64,000 nt of DNA from Strigamia acuminata (GCA_949358305.1 OX442316.1:310001-374000); one strand, 5' to 3'. Positions 14,020 to 26,211 are shown, counted from the stretch's first letter. The notes: generated by a model from the sequence alone, not told the origin. Program-made: numbers and translations.

Positions 14020-16559
14020 AGACCAATGTCTCTGAACGTTCAGAAATAGTGTTTAAACTTTAGTAGAAGCCTTCAATATAAGTTTTAGCAACACCCAAGC
14101 ATTAAATTTTGAAAAAAAAATTTTGAGCTTATTTCACATCGCAGTTGACTTAGCACAAACACCACAAGACCAATGTCTCTGAATGTTCAGAAATAGTGTT
14201 TAAACCTTAATAGAAGCCTTCAATATAAGTTTTAGCAACACCCAAGCAATAAATTTTGAAAAAAAAATTTTGAGCTTATTTCACATCGCAGTTGACTTAG
14301 CACAAACACCACAAGACCAATGTCTCTGAATGTTCAGAAATAGTGTTTAAACCTTAGTAGAAGGCTCCAATGTAAGTTTTAGAAACATTCAACCGATGAT
14401 TTGGGAGAATAGACTTTTGATCTCATCACAGTTGACTTAGCACAAACACCACAAGACCCATGTCTCTGAATGTTCAGAAATAGTGTTTAAACCTTAGTAG
14501 AAGGCTCCAATGTAAGTTTTAGAAACATCCAACCAATGATTTGGGAGAATAGACTTTTGATCTCATCACAGTTGACTTAGCACAAACACCACAAGTCCAA
14601 TGTCTCTGAATGTTTAGAAATAGTGTTTAAACCTTAGTAGAAGCCTTCAATATAAGTTTTAGCAACACCCAAGCAATAAATTTTGAAAAAAAAATTTTGA
14701 GCTTATTTCACATCGCAGTTGACTTAGCACAAACACCACAAGACCAATGTCTCTGAATGTTCAGAAATAGTGTTTAAACCTTAGTAGAAGGCTCCAATGT
14801 AAGTTTTAGAAACATCCAACCAATGATTTGGAAGAATAGACTTTTGATCTCATCACAGTTGACTTAGCACAAACACCACAAGACCAATGTCTCTGAACGT
14901 TCAGAAATAGTGTTTAAACCTTAGTAGAAGGCTCCAATGTAAGTTTTAGAAACATTCAACCGATGATTTGGGAGAATAGACTTTTGATCTCATCACAGTT
15001 GACTTAGCACAAACACCACAAGATTAATGTCTCTGAAAGTTCAGAAATAGTATTTAAACCTTAGTAGAAGGCTCCAATGTAAGTTTTAGAAACATCCAAC
15101 CAATGATTTGAGAGAATAGACTTTTGATCTCATCACAGTTGACTTAGCACAAACACCACAGGTCCAATGTCTCTGAATGTTCAGAAATAGTATTTAAACC
15201 TTAGTAGAAGGCTCCAATGTAAGTTTTAGAAACATCCAACCAATGATTTGAGAGAATAGACTTTTGATCTCATCACAGTTGACTTAGCACAAACACCACA
15301 GGTCCAATGTCTCTGAATGTTCAGAAATAGTGTTTAAACCTTAGTAGAAGGCTCCAATGTAAGTTTTAGAAACATCCAACCGATGATTTGGGCGAATAGA
15401 CTTTTGATCTCATCACAGTTGACTTAGCACAAACACCACAAGACCAATGTCTCTGAATGTTCAGAAATAGTGTTTAAACCTTAGTAGAAGGCTCCAATGT
15501 AAGTTTTAGAAACATCCAACCGATGATTTGGGCGAATAAACTTTTGATCTCATCACAGTTGACTTAGCACAAACACCACAAGACCAATGTCTCTGAATGT
15601 TCAGAAATAGTGTTTAAACCTTAGTAGAAGGCTCCAATGTAAGTTTTAGAAACATTCAACCGATGATTTGGGAGAATAGACTTTTGATCTCATCACAGTT
15701 GACTTAGCACAAACACCACAAGACCAATGTCTCTGAATGTTCAGAAATAGTGTTTAAACCTTAGTAGAAGGCTCCAATGTAAGTTTTAGAAACATTCAAC
15801 CGATGATTTGGGAGAATAGACTTTTGATCTCATCACAGTTGACTTAGCACAAACACCACAAGACCAATGTCTCTGAATGTTCAGAAATAGTGTTTAAACC
15901 TTAGTAGAAGGCTCCAATGTAAGTTTTAGAAACATTCAACCGATGATTTGGGAGAATAGACTTTTGATCTCATCACAGTTGACTTAGCACAAACACCACA
16001 AGACCAATGTCTCTGAATGTTCAGAAATAGTGTTTAAACCTTAGTAGAAGGCTCCAATGTAAGTTTTAGAAACATTCAACCGATGATTTGGGAGAATAGA
16101 CTTTTGATCTCATCACAGTTGACTTAGCACAAACACCACAAGACCAATGTCTCTGAATATTCAGAAATAGTGTTTAAACCTTAGTAGAAGGCTCCAATGT
16201 AAGTTTTAGAAACATCCAACCAATGATTTGGGAGAATAGACTTTGATCTCATCACAGTTGACTTAGCACAAACACCACAAAACCAATGTCTCTGAATGTT
16301 CAGAAATAGTGTTTAAACCTTAGTAGAAGGCTCCAATGTAAGTTTTAGAAACATCCAACCAATGATTTGGGAGAATAGACTTTTGATCTCATCACAGTTG
16401 ACTTAGCACAAACACCACAAGACCAATGTCTCTGAATGTTCAGAAATAGTGTTTAAACCTTAGTAGAAGGCTCCAATGTAAGTTTTAGAAACATCCAACC
16501 GATGATTTGGGAGAATCGACTTTTGATCTCATCACAGTTGACTTAGCACAAACACCACA

Positions 16560-18840
16560 AGACCAATGTCTCTGAATGTTCAGAAATAGTGTTTAAACCT
16601 TAGTAGAAGGCTCCAATGTAAGTTTTAGAAACATCCAACCAATGATTTGGGAGAATAGACTTTTGATCTCATCACAGTTGACTTAGCACAAACACCACAA
16701 GACCAATGTCTCTGAACGTTCAGAAATAGTGTTTAAACCTTAGTAGAAGCCTTCAATATAAGTTTTAGCAACACCCAAGCATTAAATTTTGAAAAAAAAA
16801 TTTTGAGCTCATTTCACATCGCAGTTGACTTAGCACAAACACCACAAGACCAATGTCTCTGAATGTTCAGAAATAGTGTTTAAACCTTAGTAGAAGGCTC
16901 CAATGTAAGTTTTAGAAACATCCAACCAATGATTTGGGAGAATAGACTTTTGATCTCATCACAGTTGACTTAGCACAAACACCACAAGACCAATGTCTCT
17001 GAACGTTCAGAAATAGTGTTTAAACCTTAGTAGAAGGCTCCAATGTAAGTTTTAGAAACATCCAACCAATGATTTGGGAGAATAAACTTTTGATCTCATC
17101 ACAGTTGACTTAGCACAAACACCACAAGACCAATGTCTCTGAATGTTCAGAAATAGTGTTTAAACCTTAGTAGAAGCCTTCAATATAAGTTTTAGCAACA
17201 CCCAAGCAATAAAATTTGAAGAAAAAAATTTTGAGCTTATTTCACATCGCAGTTGACTTAGCACAAACACCACAAGACCAATGTCTCTGAATGTTCAGAA
17301 ATAGTGTTTAAACCTTAGTAGAAGCCTCCAATGTAAGTTTTAGAAACATCCAACCAATGATTTGGGAGAATAGACTTTTGATCTCATCACAGTTGACTTA
17401 ACACAAACACCACAAGTCCAATGTCTCTGAATGTTTAGAAATAGTGTTTAAACCTTAGTAGAAGCCTTCAATATAAGTTTTAGCAACACCCAAGCAATAA
17501 ATTTTGAAAAAAAAATTTTGAGCTTATTTCACATCGCAGTTGACTTAGCACAAACACCACAAGACCAATGTCTCTGAATGTTCAGAAATAGTGTTTAAAC
17601 CTTAGTAGAAGGCTCCAATGTAAGTTTTAGAAACATTCAACCGATGATTTGGGAGAATAGACTTTTGATCTCATCACAGTTGACTTAGCACAAACACCAC
17701 AAGACCAATGTCTCTGAATGTTCAGAAATAGTGTTTAAACCTTAGTAGAAGGCTCCAATGTAAGTTTTAGAAACATCCAACCAATGATTTGGGAGAATAG
17801 ACTTTTGATCTCATCACAGTTGACTTAGCACAAACACCACAAGACCAATGTCTCTGAACGTTCAGAAATAGTGTTTAAACCTTAGTAGAAGCCTTCAATA
17901 TAAGTTTTAGCAACACCCAAGCATTAAATTTTGAAAAAAAAATTTTGAGCTCATTTCACATCGCAGTTGACTTAGCACAAACACCACAAGACCAATGTCT
18001 CTGAATGTTCAGAAATAGTGTTTAAACCTTAGTAGAAGGCTCCAATGTAAGTTTTAGAAACATCCAACCAATGATTTGGGAGAATAGACTTTTGATCTCA
18101 TCACAGTTGACTTAGCACAAACACCACAAGACCAATGTCTCTGAACGTTCAGAAATAGTGTTTAAACCTTAGTAGAAGGCTCCAATGTAAGTTTTAGAAA
18201 CATCCAACCAATGATTTGGGAGAATAAACTTTTGATCTCATCACAGTTGACTTAGCACAAACACCACAAGACCAATGTCTCTGAATGTTCAGAAATAGTG
18301 TTTAAACCTTAGTAGAAGCCTTCAATATAAGTTTTAGCAACACCCAAGCAATAAAATTTGAAAAAAAAATTTTGAGCTTATTTCACATCGCAGTTGACTT
18401 AGCACAAACACCACAAGACCAATGTCTCTGAATGTTCAGAAATAGTGTTTAAACCTTAGTAGAAGCCTCCAATGTAAGTTTTAGAAACATCCAACCAATG
18501 ATTTGGGAGAATAGACTTTTGATCTCATCACAGTTGACTTAACACAAACACCACAAGTCCAATGTCTCTGAATGTTTAGAAATAGTGTTTAAACCTTAGT
18601 AGAAGCCTTCAATATAAGTTTTAGCAACACCCAAGCAATAAATTTTGAAAAAAAAATTTTGAGCTTATTTCACATCGCAGTTGACTTAGCACAAACACCA
18701 CAAGACCAATGTCTCTGAATGTTCAGAAATAGTGTTTAAACCTTAGTAGAAGGCTCCAATGTAAGTTTTAGAAACATTCAACCGATGATTTGGGAGAATA
18801 GACTTTTGATCTCATCACAGTTGACTTAGCATAAACACCA
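16560..18840. repeat. Two tandem ~1141-bp (8-monomer) higher-order units
   Basis: Units at about 16560-17700 and 17701-18840 share the same order of variants. These are a GAACGTTC 147-bp monomer with GAGCTCATTTC, a GAATAAACTTTTG monomer, an ATAAAATTTGAA 147-bp monomer, a GAAGCCTCC chimera and GACTTAACAC. The offset is 1141-1142 bp, with one indel in the A-tract (AAGAAAAAAA in the first unit only). The length fits five 140-bp plus three 147-bp monomers. Confidence 0.8.
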
Positions 18841-19110
18841 CAAGACCAATGTCTCTGAATGTTCAGAAATAGTGTTTAAACCTTAGTAGAAGGCTCCAAT
18901 GTAAGTTTTAGAAACATCCAACCAATGATTTGGGAGAATAGACTTTTGATCTCATCACAGTTGACTTAGCACAAACACCACAAGTCCAATGTCTCTGAAT
19001 GTTTAGAAATAGTGTTTAAACCTTAGTAGAGGCCTTCAATATAAGTTTTAGCAACACCCAAGCAATAAATTTTGAAAAAAAAATTTTGAGCTTATTTCAC
19101 ATCGCAGTTG

Positions 19111-19114
19111 ACTT
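19111..19114. repeat. Target-site duplication ACTT, left copy, BEL/Pao element 1
   Basis: Satellite reading GTTGACTT is interrupted by the LTR start TGTTGC. The same ACTT follows the other LTR end at 28534-28537, where the satellite resumes as ACTTAGCAC. A 4-bp duplication suits the BEL/Pao superfamily. Confidence 0.93.
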
Positions 19115-20675
19115 TGTTGCAGGTCAACAAGACAGATAGAAAGGAATGGCGATGCGTATCCAAATTCAAGACACTTGAGCTCGCCCAAGGTCGTATGGCG
19201 TGGCTAGTACGAAAATCGCACTGGGGAGCAATAAATCCGCAACAAATGGCATTGTTGTACCGCTGGAACAATGTGGAGAACACCTGCACCAAGTATCCAA
19301 TAGGTGGCGGAAACATAAGTTGGCCTGAGAATTTTTAAACTACTCACTACACATTGAATGTGTTTGAAAATAAACCTAAAACAAGAGCTAATAAAACACA
19401 ACACATTTATTCAAAGGTTGGTTAATAACTGAAGAAATTACAGCAATTAGATTGGTTCTTAGAGAACCGCACATGCGCAGTACCGAATATGGCACGCGCC
19501 AGGCCGATAGCGGCGAAATACAGATACACGAAAGATTCCGTTACCATGGTAACGGAGGAAACAAGATTACGGCAAAGTTGGCATTTGCTTAAAAATGCAC
19601 TAAAAATACATTGAATTACATTGAAATGACCACAAGAATGCGGTGAACAAAAAAGCTAATCACAACAATGTCCAAAAACACGTTAAACAATGAGATATTT
19701 GCAATAAACCGATCTCGGAAAGAAAGGATTGACGATAGCCAATCACAGGCCAGGAAAATTACATAACGATCACATTTGAATTTCGATCTGTACAAAAGCA
19801 CAAAATTATCAAAGAATACATACTGAATAATAACGCAATGTAATAGTAAATGCAAATTATGTGATATAAAATACAAAAATAACGGTTACATTGTGTAATC
19901 GTCGCTTGGGACAAACATGGCGACCGGCGAACATAACAAAGGTGTTGGATCAAACATGGCGTCCGGCGAACATAACATCGGCGGCAAAACTACACGTAAA
20001 ATGAATGTAAAAACACTAAATGTAAATAATCAATAAAGTATCGATTAAATTATAAGAATAATTATCAATTCTCTTCACAAAACATCGGAATAAAATACAC
20101 AGATTGAATAAATACGAATTTATCGGCCAAACGAACATTCCCGGCTGCGCTTTTATGGCAGACGGAAACGAACGTTCAAACCAATCAAACGGAACTTCCA
20201 AAGCAGTTTTGATGCATCTAGATAGAAAGAGCATGCTTGAATTAGTCTAAACGAATGCTTAATAAAATTCCAAGGGATTTGAAAAGTACTAAACAAAAGG
20301 TTAGAAGACGGAACCGTAACTTTACGGGAAACAGAAAAATGACGTCACTAGCATCGCAAATGTATGCTAGGGAACGAAAATTGCACCAAAACAGTTCGGA
20401 ATCAACACAAACTCTCAAAAAACAAGTGAATAAGTCAATAAATGCACGGAATAAGATATTTGAAATCAATACAAAGCATAAACACTACTAAATATTGAAA
20501 AGTATGAATAAAAATCAAGTCAAAACACTTTAATAAGCAATAAAAATCTGAAAAGTGAAAAAATACCAATTAGGCAAAGGAAATTAAAACACTTAAAGAT
20601 TTTAATCAACTCAAAGTAAATGGTAAAAATATTGACAATAAAATAGCACAACAATTTCTACGCTGTCTTGCAACA
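19115..20675 (-). repeat. 3' LTR of BEL/Pao element 1
   Basis: This 1561-bp LTR has the same sequence as 26973-28533 apart from three visible substitutions. In sense (minus) order it shows two CGCCATGTTT-containing repeats (19977-19951 and 19938-19912), the palindrome GTTACCATGGTAAC (19540-19553), a TGCGCATGTGC-type NRF1-like motif (19469-19480), the inverted repeat GGTTCT/AGAACC (19454-19468) and an AATAAA poly(A) signal (19406-19411). Short open frames inside it are not conserved as proteins and are treated as chance. Confidence 0.95.
19406..19411 (-). terminator. Poly(A) signal AATAAA in 3' LTR, element 1
   Basis: AATAAA on the minus strand lies downstream of the promoter-like motifs of the LTR. 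Element 2 has AATAAA at the matching place (40751-40756). This makes it the likely cleavage and polyadenylation signal that ends the R region. Confidence 0.6.
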
Positions 20676-20735
20676 GCGAATTGCCGGCGAGAGGACAGAG
20701 ATGGAGAACCACGCAAAAAATCACAAAAAAAAAAA
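20676..20735 (-). other. Short 3' untranslated segment between pol stop and 3' LTR, element 1
   Basis: The 60 bases between the stop codon and the LTR should hold the polypurine tract. Read in sense, they are T-rich and then pyrimidine-rich, ending CTCTCGCCGGCAATTCGC directly before the LTR. No purine tract is present. Element 2 has the same ending, so this is conserved rather than a mutation. Confidence 0.75.
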
Positions 20736-23700
20736 TCACTCAAGTTCTAGGGCTCTCACATGCTTGACTGACCTTTTCAACTCACGTCCATCGGGTAGCA
20801 CAACTTTTATCACACGGATTTGACCATCCTCACCGGGAAAAATTTCTTTTATCCTGGCAAGTGGCCAAAAATATGGGTTAGTACCCATTTTTTCTAGAAG
20901 CACTATTTGGTCTACTTTAGGGTTTTTGAAGAACTTATCACCTTTGGATTCATAAAAATTCCTCAATTGCATGAGGTAACTCTTTTTCCAAATTTTCCAG
21001 AACTCCCAAATAAATTGGCGTCGTTTAATGTCCAGTTTTCTCAAATCGGATTTTTTAATTGCACTCAATTGTTTGTTTATTACGTATTTAGGCATACCTC
21101 CGGTTAGAAAGTTTTCAGGTGCCAAAATTCTACCACCATCAACACTGTCGGGGACATAAGATAAAGGTCGTGAATTTAGCACTGAACTAATTTCCAGAGC
21201 CAAAGTTTGGAGAGTTTCTAAGTCTACGGTGCTGCGCAACAATGTCTTTCGAAGTTTATCTTTTACTGAGCGGACTAGACGTTCCCACGCTCCGCCCATC
21301 CATGGAGACAGCGGTGGGATGAATGTCCATAGCACCCTTTTTTCAGATAGGAATGTTTTCACATCTTTATGACCGATGAGTTTTCCCCACGATTGTAATT
21401 CGAGGCTTCCGCGCTCAAACGTCTTACTGTTGTCAGAGAAAATCTTCCCGGGGTATCCATAGCGTGCCCCAAATCTTCTCATTGCAAGCAAAAACTTTGG
21501 CACAGAAAGGTCCTCTGATACTTCTAAATGTATGGAACGGGTCACCATACACGTAAAAAGCAAGATATATACTTTTTTCTTTTCTTTCTTGTTGCTGCCG
21601 ACATAAATGGGACCCAAGTGGTCAACTCCGGTGTTTTGAAATGGCGCCGCTGGTGTCACACGTTCAGCAGGAAGGTCACCCGTTGAAGGGTTGTTGCGTG
21701 CAAGTTTTCCTCGTCGGCAAATCTCACATTCTCGAATAACTGTTTGTATAGTTCTTCGTCCTCTAATAATCCAAAATCGTTCGCGTAGGTGATACAAAGT
21801 TTCGCTTATGTCACCGTGAAGCAACTCCAAATGCACTTTTTTAATTAACAGTCTTGTTATCCAACTATCATAATGCAAAATAATTGGATACACTTCATCA
21901 AATGTCAATAAAGATTTTTTCAAGCGGCTACGAAGTCGAAGTAATCCGTCCTCGTCAATGAAGAGCTCGAAATTGCGTAGGGTGGAGTGTTTAGACAGTT
22001 TTCTTTTGTTTTTCACATCATCAATCTCCTCAGAAAAATGTAATTTCTGAGAAAACTGCAGGATCTTCAATTGGTTGTCCTCTAACTCGAGTGGCGAGAG
22101 AGGCTCACCGCGCAAAAGTTTGTTTTTCCATCGCAAAATGTATGAGAAAACTCTCAAAAGTCGGTTGTAATTTCGGAATCGTTTGAAGAATCGACCAATA
22201 AAGCTTTCTGTCACTTGAATTGTCATCACAACGATTTTTCGTTCTTCTTCTGGAAGATCCTCTTGTATAATTTCTCTTTCTTCCAGTTTCGAGACATCAA
22301 CTCCAAACCACCAAAGTTTATTGTTCATCAATGTTTTTGAGTTATGTGGTCGAGTTAATAAATCTGCTGGGTTAAATTCCGTTGGTACATGAGACCATTG
22401 TTTGGGTTTGGTTGAAGAAGTAATTTCTTGCACACGGTTCGAGACGTATGGCTTCCACACGTTTTTGTCACTATTTATCCATGCTAAAGTTATGGTGGAG
22501 TCCGAGTAGTATCGCACTTCAGTGACTGGGTACCCGGGAAGAAAGTTTTCTAACAGGTACTTGGTCATCCTAACTCCAACCACTGCTGCAGTTAATTCAA
22601 GTCGAGGAAGAGTCACTTTTTTCGTCGGCGCAATACGACATTTACTCAACAATAAAGTTCTTTTGCCCTCCAGATTGACGACAAAAATTGAACAGCCAAA
22701 TGCCTTTGTGCTTGCGTCACAGAAAACTTCTAAAGTGATGTCTTGACCGGAATAAGTCTGCAGCCAACGTTGTACTTTCAATTCTTTCAATTTTTGTATG
22801 TCTTGACTCCATTCTTCGACTTCTTTTTTCTCTGAGTCAAGAATCTTTTCATCCCAGTTTTTTGTTCTAATCCAGATTGCTTGAACTAGCAGTTTCATTT
22901 GAAGCACAACAGGAGCAATGAGTCCCATTGGATCGAATATGGAAGCCATTAATGAAACAACTTCTCGCTTTGTATTCGGAATTTTTTTAATTGTCGGAAT
23001 GTTAAACATCATGACATCTTCTGCCGTGTTCCACAATATTCCAAGCATTTTTATAATTCCTAAGTCCGAAAACTCCTCTCCTCGCATATGAAAACCTTCT
23101 TTTTTCAAATTGTTGAAGACGTCCTTGCTTGAGGTCGCCCACTTCACGAGGGGAAGCTTTCCGTCGTCTAATATCATTTTCAGTTTCTCGCAATGTGATG
23201 TTGTGTCGGCTGTAAAATCTCCTCCTGACGTCAAATCATCCATGAAGATTCCATCATCGAGTGCGTCGACTTCTTTTGCATGAGTTTCTTCAAATGGTTT
23301 CGCTTGTTTCCTAATCGTCGCACACAAGAGGAATGGAGAAGAAATGACGCCAAATGGCACGACAATCATTCGCAGAACCATTAGATTATTCCACAAATTT
23401 TGCCAGGAGTATGGCTCTTTGAAATAGTCACGAGCGACCCACAAAAAACGTAAAAAGTTTGTTTGAGTTGGGTTGATCATAACCTGGAGAAACGCTTGCT
23501 TAATGTCTGCTATTATTGGAATACAATAGAGACGGAATCTCACAATAACGAGAATTAAGTCTGGGTTGAGGGAAGGTCCCGGAAATAGACAGTCATTGAG
23601 GGAAAGTTTCCCCTTCTTGGATGAAGACGCGTTGAACACTACTCGAAATTTCGTCGTGTCTCGATCCTCCTTGATTACAGGATGGTGAGGTATATTGTAT

Positions 23701-25976
23701 GTTCCTTTCTTCAGAAAACGCTCTTCTTTTGGGACTTCCTCCGCGTGATTTTCGTGAATATACTGCCACATGGACTCGTCGTAACGTTTTTTGTAATCCT
23801 CGTTGGCATCTATTCTTTTGAGCGTGTTAGCCAGTTGGTTCATGGCCAACTCCCAATTGGATTCCAAGTCGACTTCCTGTCCATTGAATGGAAGCACGAC
23901 TTCATAACGTCCATCGTCTAGACGCTTCGTAGTTGATTCGAATCGATCGCGAATAAAGTCGGATTCTTTTTCTCCCGCGTTTATTCCGATTGCTTCCAAG
24001 TTCCACAGCTTGTCCAATTTTTCTTGGATGTCTAAGTCGCATGTATTGCAACATGTTGTCAATTCTTCCTCATCTTCGAATAAATTGGTGTTCCCCGCCG
24101 CTCCGGACAAGACCCAACCAAAAATTGTATTTATTAATCCAAGATCTGCGTTTACTTTTTTCTTGCCGTCCTTAACGACCTTCCACCACACGTCGACTCC
24201 TAAAAGCACATCGATTTGAGAAGTCTTAGCTGGTAGGTCTTCAGCAAGTTCAAGGTTTAACTTCTTCACCTTGTCTATTATTGATGAGTTAAGAATGCCC
24301 TGCACTCGTGGCAAATTTTCCACAGAAAGCATTGAAAGTTTCAAATCTTGAGTGTCATTTTTACTCTGCAGTGTGACATTAAACACATCATAGTCCGTGG
24401 CTGCTGGAGACGAGTCGTTGAATCTCTGTGTGGTGGCAGAGACACTGCCGCATTTTTTCAGTTTCAGTCTTTCAACAAATTCTTTTGTGATGAACGATCG
24501 ATGGCTTCCCGGATCAATCATCCCTCGAATGCTGTGAGTTCCTCCTGATTTTGTTTTGAGGTCCGCGGTGAATATCATTAGTTGTAGAGTCGTCGAGATT
24601 GCGCATGAAACATGTGTTGTTACTTGTGGCTCCTTCGGCTTCTCCGCAGCGCTCGTTGAATTCTTCACCTCGGATTTTTTGCATATTGTGGAGTGGTGTC
24701 GCCCACCACAATGTTTACAAGAAAATTTGACCTTGCAGTCTCCCACTCTATGTCCAGTTCGGAAACAGTTAAAACACAGTCTGTTTTTCTTTACTATTTC
24801 GATTTTCGCGTTGATTTCGAAATCCTTTTTACAAGAGCCGTTTAAATGTTCTTCATCACAAAAAATGCACTTGCTTGTCCTTGAAGGCGCACTCTTGCTG
24901 TCAGATTTCGTTTCATTCTTTGTTTTGGCACTAGTAGACTGCTTGGCGTCTTGAGTAGCTGCGCACGTGGTCATTGAACCTTTCACTTTCGGTTTCTCCA
25001 CTTCAGATTTTTCATTCTTGTCTTTTTTCGATTTTTCAGAAACGCTTTCAGTTCGTTCGGCCATCGCAACTTCATTCACAAAGAAATTGAGCAACGTAAC
25101 AATGTTCTTATTTTGTATTCCGTGAACCTGGTAAAATCTTAATGCCATTGAAGTTGGAAACTTGCTAATTATGTCGGGCAATAAGAAAGCTCCGGAAGTC
25201 TGAATAGGAATTTTAAGCTGCTCTAAAAGTCTAATAGTCGCAGAAATCTTGGTCAAGTTTGTTTTTATCGATTTTGTTGGATAAATACTCGAAACCACTT
25301 TTAATTCTCGAATTGATTTTATTAACGCAGTTTGTTGTGCATCCTCATCACCAAAATGTCTTTCGAGTTCTTCTCTTGCAAGGTCATAGGATTCCTCGAT
25401 CAGGGGAAAAGTTGAGATGAGAATCGCCGCTTCTCCAGTACACATAGTTTGTAAATACTGGAGTTTTTCAATGTTACTCAGGTCTGGATCCTTGTGTACG
25501 GAGGTCTCAAAGTTGCTTTTGAATGTTCTGTACTTCAAAATATCTCCGTCGAATTTTACGGAATCCAGTTTGGGCAGCTTCGAATTTTTTCTAAACGTTG
25601 CTGTCGCGTTCAAGGTTGTATTCTGGTTTGAGCTTGTCGACGTATTTAATCTTCCTCCCAAAGTTGGAAGTGATCGCTTTGAAATTTCGTATCTCGTGCG
25701 AAGAAGATCCACTCTTGCTTGCATAGTCTCAAGCTTGTCAATGCATTCTAGATAATAGCCGTGGTCCGAATATTCCTGTAGATCATTCAGCGCACCGACT
25801 ATTCTCGTTTCTTTTGGGTTCGCAGTTTGAACCAGCGCTTCCAGTTCACCTGGATCTGCTGTCTTCTCCGATATAGACAACAAATGATTCATTGCAGTGA
25901 TTTGCGATTCCCAACGTTGTTGTTGCACTTCGATTTGATCCTCAGTTAGAAGATCTCTCATTGTAGGTTCCGCCAT
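20736..25976 (-). CDS. gag-pol: Gag-Pol polyprotein, BEL/Pao element 1
   Basis: One intact frame of 1746 residues encodes the whole replication machinery. The ATG at 25976 has a good context (AAAATGG). Residues 1-330 are Gag-like (DUF1759 type, with a KLPKL...F-G-D block near 133-146). Zinc knuckles are at C370/C373/H377/C382, C401/C404/H409/C414 and C420/C423/H428/C432. The protease site is IDPG (D488) rather than the usual D-T/S-G. Reverse transcriptase shows motif A ADIKQAF (D824) and FMDD (911-914). RNase H has D1087, E1127 and D1159. Integrase has the HHCC finger H1382/H1387/C1417/C1420 and catalytic D1452, D1515 and E1565, followed by a DUF5641-like C-terminus ending near residue 1743. 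Gag and Pol are fused with no frameshift, as is common in BEL/Pao; processing is presumably by the internal protease. It resembles the element 2 protein throughout, least in the first 130 residues. Nothing in the frame suggests it is dead. Confidence 0.96.
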   Translation of the reverse strand: MAEPTMRDLLTEDQIEVQQQRWESQITAMNHLLSISEKTADPGELEALVQTANPKETRIVGALNDLQEYSDHGYYLECIDKLETMQARVDLLRTRYEISKRSLPTLGGRLNTSTSSNQNTTLNATATFRKNSKLPKLDSVKFDGDILKYRTFKSNFETSVHKDPDLSNIEKLQYLQTMCTGEAAILISTFPLIEESYDLAREELERHFGDEDAQQTALIKSIRELKVVSSIYPTKSIKTNLTKISATIRLLEQLKIPIQTSGAFLLPDIISKFPTSMALRFYQVHGIQNKNIVTLLNFFVNEVAMAERTESVSEKSKKDKNEKSEVEKPKVKGSMTTCAATQDAKQSTSAKTKNETKSDSKSAPSRTSKCIFCDEEHLNGSCKKDFEINAKIEIVKKNRLCFNCFRTGHRVGDCKVKFSCKHCGGRHHSTICKKSEVKNSTSAAEKPKEPQVTTHVSCAISTTLQLMIFTADLKTKSGGTHSIRGMIDPGSHRSFITKEFVERLKLKKCGSVSATTQRFNDSSPAATDYDVFNVTLQSKNDTQDLKLSMLSVENLPRVQGILNSSIIDKVKKLNLELAEDLPAKTSQIDVLLGVDVWWKVVKDGKKKVNADLGLINTIFGWVLSGAAGNTNLFEDEEELTTCCNTCDLDIQEKLDKLWNLEAIGINAGEKESDFIRDRFESTTKRLDDGRYEVVLPFNGQEVDLESNWELAMNQLANTLKRIDANEDYKKRYDESMWQYIHENHAEEVPKEERFLKKGTYNIPHHPVIKEDRDTTKFRVVFNASSSKKGKLSLNDCLFPGPSLNPDLILVIVRFRLYCIPIIADIKQAFLQVMINPTQTNFLRFLWVARDYFKEPYSWQNLWNNLMVLRMIVVPFGVISSPFLLCATIRKQAKPFEETHAKEVDALDDGIFMDDLTSGGDFTADTTSHCEKLKMILDDGKLPLVKWATSSKDVFNNLKKEGFHMRGEEFSDLGIIKMLGILWNTAEDVMMFNIPTIKKIPNTKREVVSLMASIFDPMGLIAPVVLQMKLLVQAIWIRTKNWDEKILDSEKKEVEEWSQDIQKLKELKVQRWLQTYSGQDITLEVFCDASTKAFGCSIFVVNLEGKRTLLLSKCRIAPTKKVTLPRLELTAAVVGVRMTKYLLENFLPGYPVTEVRYYSDSTITLAWINSDKNVWKPYVSNRVQEITSSTKPKQWSHVPTEFNPADLLTRPHNSKTLMNNKLWWFGVDVSKLEEREIIQEDLPEEERKIVVMTIQVTESFIGRFFKRFRNYNRLLRVFSYILRWKNKLLRGEPLSPLELEDNQLKILQFSQKLHFSEEIDDVKNKRKLSKHSTLRNFELFIDEDGLLRLRSRLKKSLLTFDEVYPIILHYDSWITRLLIKKVHLELLHGDISETLYHLRERFWIIRGRRTIQTVIRECEICRRGKLARNNPSTGDLPAERVTPAAPFQNTGVDHLGPIYVGSNKKEKKKVYILLFTCMVTRSIHLEVSEDLSVPKFLLAMRRFGARYGYPGKIFSDNSKTFERGSLELQSWGKLIGHKDVKTFLSEKRVLWTFIPPLSPWMGGAWERLVRSVKDKLRKTLLRSTVDLETLQTLALEISSVLNSRPLSYVPDSVDGGRILAPENFLTGGMPKYVINKQLSAIKKSDLRKLDIKRRQFIWEFWKIWKKSYLMQLRNFYESKGDKFFKNPKVDQIVLLEKMGTNPYFWPLARIKEIFPGEDGQIRVIKVVLPDGRELKRSVKHVRALELE

Positions 25977-26054
25977 TTTCTCTGTCCTCTCTCACAAAAA
26001 ATTCGGCTGTGAAATTTGGAAAGAACAGATAAAAACGGGCATGACAATTCAACT

Positions 26055-26192
26055 TTGTTTTAATTTTTAAGAGAATAAACCTTTTTATTTTATCCCCCAA
26101 AAATATCTCAATATTCACGGTTTTTGTTTTAACTTTAAAGAGAATAAACTTTTTAATTTTATCCCCCAAAAAGCACTCAATTTTCACGGTCC
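26055..26192 (-). repeat. Two 69-bp tandem repeats in the leader of element 1
   Basis: GAGAATAAAC and ATCCCCCAAAAA recur 69 bp apart (26071/26140 and 26092/26161). In sense each unit carries TTTTTGGGGGAT followed by a TTTATTCTCTT block. Element 2 has one copy of the same G5 motif just before its gag (around 41838), so the duplication is specific to element 1. Confidence 0.8.
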
Positions 26193-26211
26193 TTGGTGAC
26201 ACGTGAGAATT

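Larger units (their letters stand above)
1..19114. repeat. Satellite array A, 139/140/147-bp monomers with higher-order structure
   Basis: A tandem array of about 135 monomers fills this stretch and runs off the left window edge. The usual monomer is 140 bp (copies start at 1, 141 and 281). A one-T deletion in the TAGACTTTTGATC stretch gives a 139-bp form. A 147-bp form differs in its second half, with an A-tract (TTTTGAAAAAAAAATTTTGA) and CACATCGCAG in place of CTCATCACAG; the first copy is 281-427. Type A carries GAAGGCTCC...TTTTAGAAAC and type B carries GAAGCCTTC...TTTTAGCAAC. Copies differ by only a few bases, so the array is well homogenised. No coding frame or transcription signal was found in it. 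The array ends at the ACTT target duplication of the first retrotransposon. Location in centromeric or pericentromeric heterochromatin is inference from structure only. Confidence 0.97.

Noticed and set aside
1-19114. Regular repeats could suggest a CRISPR array.
   Set aside because: Repeats are contiguous 140-bp monomers with no unique spacers, and the surrounding elements are eukaryotic.
19616-20491. Several 60-86-codon frames in the element 1 LTR, repeated at 27474-28349.
   Set aside because: They are duplicated only because the LTR is; element 2 does not keep them as proteins and they overlap regulatory motifs.
24556-24954. A 132-codon plus-strand frame inside element 1 gag-pol.
   Set aside because: It is antisense to the conserved zinc-knuckle region and mirrors its codon pattern.
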